64,000 bases of DNA, taken from contig CM065379.1 of NCBI GenBank assembly GCA_033060915.1, positions 27,458,318 to 27,522,317 of the forward strand, given 5' to 3'. Of the stretch, positions 56,346 through 64,000 are shown one piece after another. The position numbers and the translations under genes are program-made. Below the pieces are notes generated by a model that was not told the origin of the DNA, searched no databases, and saw nothing but the letters and a program-made list of their open reading frames with translations. Source of the stretch: Euryodendron excelsum. Taxonomy: Eukaryota > Streptophyta > Magnoliopsida > Ericales > Pentaphylacaceae. The first letter of the stretch is position 1. Each line of letters begins with the position of its first letter.

Positions 56346-58136
56346 TCATTTAAACAAAAAGGAATAACGTTCCCGGATCTCGTCTTCACGTTCCCAAGTA
56401 GATTCCTCCCAAGTGTGATTCTGCCATAAAACTCGTACCAATGGAATGACCTTGTTCCTAAGAACTTGGTCACGGCGATCAAGAATCTCAATCGGTCTTT
56501 CGACACAAATCTCGGATCTCGGTCGGACACTATCGAAATTGGCGTACCGTGTAATCGAATAATCTCTGCAATTTAGAGAGTCACACGCTTTGATAAAGAG
56601 TACGTAGTCTTCACTGGTAAGAAATGTGCAGATTTGGTGAGGCAATCAACAATAACCCATATGGCATCGCAGCCCCGTGGTGATCTCGACAATCCGACGA
56701 CGAAATCCATAGTGATATGCTCCCACTTCCATTCCGGTATCAATAAAGGTTGAAGTAGTCTCGCCGGTCTTTGATGTTCTACTTTGATCCGTTGGCATTG
56801 CAGGCATCATGATATGAACTTGGCTATTTCCTTCTTCATTCCTGGCCACCAAAACGTCTCCTTCAAATCTCGATACATCTTTGTGCCTCCTGGATGCATA
56901 GTGAACTTTGTGTTATGAGCTTCTTCCAGAACTTGCCTCCTGATCTCGGGTATATTTGGAACACACAATCGGCTTCTGAACTTTAAAGCTCCATCATGCA
57001 AGGTGAAGTCGGGCTTCGGATTCGTTCCCAACTCTTCATAGATCTTCCACAAGTAAGGGTCTTCATGTTGCCGCTGCTTGATAACATCTATCAACGCCGG
57101 TTGGGCAATCATGGTGGTAAGCATCACACTAGTTCCCGGTGCAACAATTTCAATCTCCGATCTCTCCAAGTCAAGGAGCAAGGGTCGCTAAAAAGTGACA
57201 AGACATGTTAGATTGGCGGTAGACTTTTGGCTCAAGGCATTGGCCACCGTGTTGGCCTTGCCCGGATGGTACTGAATGAGAAGGTCGTAGTCTTTGATCA
57301 ACTCGAGCCATCTTCTCTGCCTCATGTTCAACTGTCTCGAGGCATATGCAATCACCTTACCGTGTTGCATCAAAACGCATCCCAGTCCTCTATGTGAAGC
57401 GTCACTGTAGATGGAAAACCCATCAGTTCCAGTAGGCAAAGCTAGAATTGGTGCAGACACCAATCGGTTCTTCAATTCTTGGAAACTCCGTTCCCTCTTC
57501 TCGTTCCATTCAAATGGTGTGTTCTTCGGGGTGAGCTGTGTTAGCAGAGTCGCAATCTTGGAGAAGTCTTTCACAAATCTTCGATAATGCCCAGCCAAGC
57601 CCATAAAACTTCTGACTTCGGTTACATTCATCGGTCTCGGCCAATTCACAATGGCTTCAACCTTCGAAGGATCAACGGACACTCCATCCACACTGATGAT
57701 GTGTCCCAAAAATGCTACACTCGGCAGCCAAAATTCACACTTTTTCAGCTTGGCATACAATCTCCTGTCTCGCAAAGTTTGAAGAACCATCCTTAAGTGG
57801 TGCTCATGATCTGCAAGATTCTTAGAATACGACAAGATGTCATCAATAGACACAATTACAAAATAATCAAGAAAGGGTTTAAAAACCCGATTCATCAAAT
57901 CCATGAAAGCAGCAGGTGCATTTGTGACTCCAAACGACATTACCAAAAACTCATAATGACTACATCTAGTTTAGAATGCCGTCTTCTCCACATCACTTGC
58001 CCTCACCTTCAGTTGGTGATAACCCGACCTTAGGTCGATCTTCGAGAATACTTGCGCGCCCTGTAGCTGATCAAACAAATCATCCACTCTTGGCAATGGA
58101 TACTTATTCTTAATGGTGACCTTATTCAATGCAGTT
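56346..58136 (-). pseudogene. Degenerate chromovirus (Ty3/gypsy) pol with internal deletions
   Basis: Reading down the minus strand: RT from [19 protein letters not shown], with [12 protein letters not shown] and the catalytic box as SIDDIL. Next is RNase H ([16 protein letters not shown]...AYASRQL), which jumps straight to [15 protein letters not shown], losing about 55 residues with catalytic positions. Then come the integrase zinc finger (LEEAHNTKFTMHPGGTK...C.QC), integrase core from [12 protein letters not shown] to VSDRDPRF, and a second deletion that removes the catalytic Glu. Last is a chromodomain-like end, PIEILDRRDQVLRNK to TWEREDEIRERY. Stops interrupt it near 57967, 57188 and 56803. 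The N-terminal RT, protease, gag and 5' LTR are missing. It is most like the Tekay lineage. It is unrelated to family A and must have inserted into E3. Confidence 0.9.
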
Positions 58137-58480
58137 TGTGTGTGAAATTTTGAAAAGTGGAGGAAAGGGCCCAACAACTCCCATCCATCCTATCCATTCC
58201 ATACATTCATTCATACATGGTAGTTAATATGACATAGAGCAATAATGTGAACAAAGGTCCACCTACAAAAATAAAAATGCAAAAAGTTAGTACTTGAATG
58301 ACAAACTTAGTACAAAATAGAATAATTAAATGTAATTGAATGCAAGCTATGACATGTTTTTGAAAATAGCTTAAAGAAGCTTGATTTTGAAAATTGTGAA
58401 TTAGATAGAATCAGACAAATTAATCAAAGACTCTAGATGAGTGAGGGTGCAGAGACATGACAATGGCCTAACTCTCTAAG
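58137..58480 (-). mobile_element. E3 leader
   Basis: No gene. It matches the E1 leader 32670-32974. The joint with the chromovirus at about 58136 cuts off E3 gag and the chromovirus 5' half together, so one deletion probably removed both. Confidence 0.75.
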
Positions 58481-58500
58481 CATCTCCATTGGAGTTGCCA
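58481..58500 (-). other. E3 primer binding site
   Basis: Minus-strand TGGCAACTCCAATGGAGATG starts two bases from the LTR end. It is the E1 PBS with several changes. Confidence 0.8.
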
Positions 58501-58502
58501 AC

Positions 58503-61500
58503 TGTCGTGCCCCGATTTTTTAAACTTAAGAAAAATAGACACAAGTGGAAAAAACACGGTACTCTCTCGTTAGAACTCATCCTCCTAGAATGACGACTGT
58601 GACTAGGTTTGAATTGGAAATTGATTTGATTAAGGTCTTTTGGAAAAAGTTTGGAGTCTCCACCTAACTTGATTAAGGTGAGTTAGGTCACTTAAAACTA
58701 AGCACAATCCGAAGATTACACTTAGAGTTTTTGAAAGGTTTTGAAAAACTTTCTCAAGAAAGGGTTTTTAAGAAAATAGGTTCTTTGGCAACCTTTAGAA
58801 AGATTTAAGCCCTTTTTGAAAATAACTCCATTTTGGTCTTTGAAAACAGTGATCTAGGTTCGAAGGTTGGTTACGTGTAAGGAAGATGCACTAAGCCATC
58901 ACCCTACCATGCCCTTGCAGTACCTACATGTCCATTCACCCTAAGTTCACTTATTAGAATTTCTGATTGATAAATGTCCAATTATATCCACTTTAGAAAA
59001 GAACTATATGAAAGAAAGTTGATATGACGCATGACATGCAAGTGTAAGAAAGAGGTTTTGATTTTGGAAATAGATTTGAAAGAAAATTTGAAGTTTGAAA
59101 ATAGATTTGAAAAGAAGATTTGAAGTTTGAAAGAAGATTTTAGAAATCAAAAACTTGAAATGGATTATAGAATTGAAAATTTGAAAAAAGGTGTGGAATT
59201 GGAAGCTTGAAAAAGCTTATGGAATTGGAAGTTTGAAAAAACTTATGACCGCACCCATGAGGGTTGCCTACGTATCCCTTTTTGAGAATCAGGTCAGTTG
59301 TAGTTCGAATAAGAGTCCGATTGAAAATAGACACTTTTAGGTTTTGAAAAGTTTGATTTGAAAAGATTTGATTAGAAAAGAGTTCGATTTGAAAAAGCAT
59401 TTGATTTGAATTTGGAATAGAAGATTTAAAATTGAAATTTGATTTGAAATCGAACCTAGACTTAGAATAGAACTTGGAAGAGGGTTTGAACTTTGAAAAA
59501 GAACTTGGAATTGATTTAGAAAAGAAGAAGTGGAGTTTTTAAAACTTTTTGACTTAGATTGAACTTGGAAAACCATCTTGGTTTAGGAGGGAGTTGAAAT
59601 TTCCTAACTTGGGATTAGGGTCAAACTAGAGTTTAGGTATCCTAGGGTTTAGATAACCTAGGGTTCGAGCACGCACTTGAATTGGAAAAGTTCGATGAAG
59701 AGTTTGGTTTTAGAAAATTGAATTTAGGAAATGTTCGAATTAGAAAAGGTGGATTTAAGAAAGATTTGAAAAGAGATTTGATTTGATTTAGAAAGACTTG
59801 ACTTAATCACTTGATTTGAATGAATTTAGAAAGTTAGGTTTAGAAAAGACTAGATTTTAGAAATCTTTAAATTTAGGAAAGTTTCAAAATAGGAAACTTC
59901 CATTTTAGGAAAGTGCCAAATTAGGAAAATTTTCAAATTAGGAAAGTTTTGATTTTGGAAAGTTTAGAATTTAGAAAGTTTTGAACTTTGGAATGATTGA
60001 AATTTAGAAAGGTTGGAATTAGAAAATGTTTGAATTAAGAAAGATTTGATTTCTATTTCCTAAAGTAGAAGATTAGATTTTATTTCCAAAAAGAGATGAT
60101 TTGATTAGTTTCTAAAATTGGAGGATTTGACCTAGTTTTCTAAATTGAAAGATTGGATTTGACATGGAATTGAAAAGGTTGAGTTTTGGAGATATAGGAT
60201 TTGAAAAGCTATGATTTTGTGTAGAGAAAGAGATTTTGGAAATCTGGGATTTGATGTAGAAGATAAATTTTGGAAACCTATGATTTGAAGCAAAAGAGGA
60301 AGTCATGTTTTTAGGAAAGAGAATTAGGGTTTCCTAACTATGGAATCTAGGGCTTGATATGGACTCCAAGAACAAGAGTTTTTGAAAAGTAGAACTTTTG
60401 AAGAATGTTTCTAGGAAGAAAGTTTGAGGAGAGTTTTTAGAAACTAAATTTTTGAAGAGAGCTTTTGGAAAGGAGTTTGAAAAGAGTTTTTGGAAAATAG
60501 ATTTTTTAAGAGAGTTTTTTGGAAAGAAGTATGAAAAGCAATTTGGAGAATGATTTGAATATGGACTTTTGAAAACCTTTTGAATATCTCACTTTCCTAA
60601 AACAATTCTAACCATGAAGGGATTAGAATCATTCTAAGTTGGTAGTTTTGAAAACAACATAGATTTGAAATATGGACCAATATGATCCTATTGAATATCA
60701 CACCTTCCTAAAACAACCCTAATCATGGAATGGCTAGAATCATCTTAAGATTGTGGTTTTGATGAAAAACAATTTAGCATTTATACCCAAAATATGGACC
60801 TTGATGGTCACAATGAATATAACACTTTCCTAAAACAACCCTAACCATGGAATGGCTAGAATCACTCTAGGATTGGGATTTTAAAAACAAGATTTTGAAT
60901 GCAAGTTTGAAAGGGAGTTTGGATACAAGTTTTGAAAACAACTTTTGAAAACAATTTTGAATTAATGTATGATATGCACAATGCAAGTAAGGTCGTGAAT
61001 ATACAAGGTTAGTTTCACCACATAATCAAGGGGGCCGAATTCACACGGTCTAAGGTCAAACTAGAAGAAAGCCCTCGACACGGTGACTATCAATAGTCCT
61101 TCCTATGCATGAATCGGGCAATCCTTTTTTTCAAGCATGCAAGAAAGAGAGGTAAAAGATGGGGGATTAAAATAGAAAAAAATCCAAGTGGGTTAGGAGG
61201 AAGAAAAGAGAGGGGGGAAGTACATAAACATAAAGAGAGAGCCTACCTTGTTTTCTTCTTGTTTTGCCTGCTTTGTTTGCTTTGCTTGATCCTTGAAAGC
61301 TTCCAAGTTGCAGCACTTTGAGTCTTCAATGGAGGCTCTTGTTTAAGTGTATAGAGTGTGTATAAGCTAGGGTTAAAGTGTATAGAGGCTAGGGTTTAAA
61401 TAGACTAGAGGGAGCTAGGATTTGGAGAGACTTCGAGCTCTGTAATTTGAAGAATAGAGTTTTTGGACTGAGTTTGCAGACCCTTTTCATACAGGAGGAG

Positions 61501-63184
61501 GCTCTGTATTTATAGACACAAGATTAGCCTGACCCCTATTGCAGTGGCGCTAGGGTGAATTTCCTCTTAGTGGCACCAAGTTAATATTTGGCTTGGTGCC
61601 ACTATTAATGGGGCCAACCACTTAGGAAAGTTTTAAGAGTGGCAAGAAACGTATCTTTCAACCCTTGATATGCAAGGCCAAAGATTTGGGCAGCTGTACT
61701 AGTGACTACCATGCAATTTTTAGCTTGGCTTCAATAAGAGTGACTCTGAAAGGTCCGGGAATATTCTGAGAGGTCGGGAATGATCCCAAAGGACGGAAAT
61801 GGATAGAAACCCTTGAAATAGTGTCTCAAGGGTAATGGGCTTGAAAAACAATGTCGAGATTGTTGAAGTGGTTAGTCAAGCCTTTAGGGGCAAAACGGTT
61901 AACTAGACCGAAAAACCACTGGAATGGACTTGGAATTTCTTATGAGAGGACTTAAAGCTTGGAAACACTATTTAGAATGTTTTGAAGACTTGCTGGTTTG
62001 ATACCCAGAGTCGGTGTGGTTGGAAAAGGCAACCGGTCCACTAGGGGTAAAACGGTCATTTTGTACTGAATTTGTCGGAATAGACACAAAATGTTCTGGA
62101 AAGGTAATAGAAGATTTAGAATACTATTAGAAGCATCTTTGGGAGGGAACCGGTTTGATACCCAGAGCCAGTGTGGTTTCCGAAGGCACTCGGATGCCTA
62201 GGGGCAAAATGGTCATTTTGACTAGATAGTCCCAGAATTGGTCTGAAACCGACTGGAAGGCACTTGAACATGCTGGATCGTCTTTGGAACGATCTTGGAA
62301 GAGAGGAAGTATTGCTCTGAGGACTTAGGTATTTTCTCGAGAAGCGTGATGAAAAAAGGCCTAAGGGACAGTTTGGTCATTGTTCACCGGAGTGGGCTAG
62401 CAGGCATTGGTGTTGACCCGAGTTTTGAATGTTTTTCCCACTTTGACGGTCTATGATGAGTTAGTTTCCAAAGGTATCTCGTCCTTTGGTAAATGTGTCA
62501 TGGCCAAGAGGTGAATTTGATCTCGTGACATAGGGGTTTTGTTGGCAATTCCGAATGTCGACCTGTTTGCAAGTGTTTCTACCACTCTGACGGTTGCGAT
62601 GTTTGCAAGTGTTTTTGCCACTTTGACGGTGTGCATTTATTCTAAAGACTACATGATCTCGGGAAGATGCTAGGTGAACTTATCGTCTAGGGAATCAACT
62701 TTCTTGAAAGACGTGTCGAATAACGGACATTCTACATTGGTGGGCTAGCAGATGCCAAAGTTGATCCGTTCTACCATCTCGGGGACTTGGGTTTCGTCCC
62801 GGTCTACCAGTTTGGAGGGACTTACCGTTCTAAAGATTTTTCTCAAAAAACGTGCCAGACTAGATGGACTTACCGCCTAAGGGATCACTTTCTTGAAAGG
62901 CATTCTAGATTTGATTCGAATTGGAATTGGATTTGAAATTGAATTTGAGATTGAAATTGGGACTTACTGTCTCTAGGAAGACGTGCCAATTAGAATAGGA
63001 ACGAGCAATGGCTCAAGGGCATTTTGGTTATTTTGCCTCTGTTGGGCTCGGTGGGCTCGTGAAGCTATTGATTGATTGGATTGAGTTTGAAAAATTGATT
63101 TAGGCTTGAATATGTCTACGTCGGTTTGAATATGAGTCCGAACGGACCGAAGATTTCCGAGCAGGCAAAAATGGGGTGCTAACA
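58503..63184 (-). repeat. E3 5' LTR (4.68 kb)
   Basis: It starts TGTCGTGCCCCGATTTTTTA and ends GGGGTGCTAACA. TATA is at 61507, the donor-like AAG/GTAGGC at 61256. It is more diverged from the other copies, with few 47-bp units. It is followed by GACGG, but the matching duplicate on the left is lost. Confidence 0.88.
61507..61514 (-). promoter_or_regulatory. TATA box of the E3 5' LTR
   Basis: TATAAATA on the minus strand in the family context; AAACCCTAG-type motifs follow near 61390-61420. Confidence 0.7.
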
Positions 63185-64000
63185 GACGGGAACCCCTAAA
63201 AGAGTGCTCTAGAGGTAAATGGCTTGATAACTAGAGCTGGAGTAGTTGAAAAGGGTGACCGGCCCACCAGGGGCAAAACGTTCATTAGAACCGGGGGAAC
63301 TCCAGGATCAACCTGAAGTGATCTGTGAGAAGGCTTGAAGGTTAGAAATACTATTAAGAGTGTTCTAAGGGATTGTTGGTTTGATACCTAGAGTCGGTGT
63401 GGTTGGAAAAGGCGACCGGCCTACTAGGGGTAAAACGGTCATTTCGCATCAAGTTTATCGGAATGAACTCGAAATGGTCTGAAAAGTTGCTGAAAGGTTG
63501 GGAATACTATAAAATCATCATTGGAAGGTAACCGAGTTCATACCCAGAGCTGGTGTGGTTCCCAAAGGCAATTGGATGCCTAAGGGCCAAATGGTTATTT
63601 TGACCTAATACTCTCGGAATCGATCCGGAAGCTACTGGAAGGCACTAGAACATACTAGATTATCTTTGAGACAATCTTAGAATAGTAGAATCACCACTCT
63701 AATGTCTTAGGTACTTTCTCGAGAAGCGTGTCGATGAGGCCCAAGGGACAGTTTGGTAATTTTTCACCGAAATAGGCTAGCATGCACTGGTTTTGACTTT
63801 GATTTTGATTGTTTTCGTCACCCTGACGGTATGTGATGAGTTGGTTTCCAAATGTATTTTGTCTTTCAGTAAACATGTCACAGCCAATAGGCATGTTTGG
63901 TCCCGTGACGTGAGTGTTTCCATCACTCTGACGGTGTGCGTTCATTCCGGAGCTTGCCTTATCTTGGGAAGTTGCCAGATGGACTTTCTACCTTTGGGCC
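63185..64000 (-). mobile_element. L5: family A LTR fragment (U3 part), continues past the window
   Basis: It starts in mid-LTR sequence (GGGAACCCCTAAAAGAGTG) and runs through U3 words such as TTTGATACC..GAG, GGGGTAAAACGGTCATTT and CACCGAA.TAGGCTAGCA. It is the sequence E3 inserted into. It may be the 5' LTR of E0, but this cannot be shown within the window. Confidence 0.7.

Noticed and set aside
57587..58033. + strand frames over the chromovirus pol
   Set aside because: The minus strand carries unmistakable RT motifs here; the + frames are shadows.
1..64000. Host genes, tRNA or rRNA genes
   Set aside because: No conserved host protein frame, no cloverleaf with A and B boxes, and no rRNA-like sequence was seen on either strand.

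Overview
This 64 kb window looks like nuclear DNA of a seed plant, probably an angiosperm with a large repeat-rich genome. I see no host gene, tRNA, rRNA or CRISPR array. Almost everything is nested LTR retrotransposons. One family (here 'family A') has very long LTRs of about 4.7-5.5 kb that start TGTCGCGCCC and end GGGGTGCTTACA on the + strand. Nine LTR copies or parts of this family make up roughly 60% of the window. The primer binding sites and the gag/integrase remnants are all on the minus strand, so family A reads right to left. The gag C-terminus and integrase fragments look like the Tat/Ogre branch of Ty3/gypsy.

Layout, from the outermost level inward. (1) E0, an old family A internal region, is at 1-3506 and resumes at 42155-44964. 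(2) A solo LTR (L0) is inserted in E0, 3507-42154, target duplication GCTTG. (3) Inside L0 sits a complete two-LTR element, E1, 4168-38137, target duplication ATTGG/ATTGA. (4) Inside E1 are a small non-autonomous LTR element N1 (12558-16399, duplication CCGGG), a family A solo LTR S1 (18766-29345, GACAC/AACAC) and an unrelated solo LTR S3 (31235-32484, GCAAA/GCACA). (5) Inside S1 is another solo LTR, S2 (22428-27931, GATGT). This is a five-level nest whose joints can be read base by base. On the right, a second family A element E3 (3' LTR remnant ending at 52668, 5' LTR 58503-63184) carries a solo LTR S4 (45765-51312, GGGAG) and a degenerate chromovirus (about 55160-58136). A last LTR fragment runs from 63185 to the end.

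The most interesting content is a gene carried antisense to E1. It has a + strand frame of 585 codons in two exons (10755-12425, then 12514-12557 continued at 16405-16447) and an 88-bp GT-AG intron. It resembles the plant mobile domain (PMD) proteins. It has ten in-frame stops, all TAG or TGA and all one transition from a sense codon, and no frameshift. N1 sits in its last exon, and removing N1 with one target duplication restores the frame. E0 and E3 carry a different, unrecognised + strand frame in the same place. Stops in one copy read as Trp in the other, so it was once a real coding sequence. E1 keeps gag but shows no pol; E0 keeps protease-RT linker and integrase fragments.

The LTRs have a conserved minus-strand TATA box, AAACCCTA-type leader motifs and a conserved splice-donor-like AAG/GTAGG about 310 nt downstream. 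Their U3 regions hold arrays of short repeats, including a dyad whose arms co-vary and an array resembling MSA (AACGG) cell-cycle elements. All classifications come from reading motifs, not from database searches.
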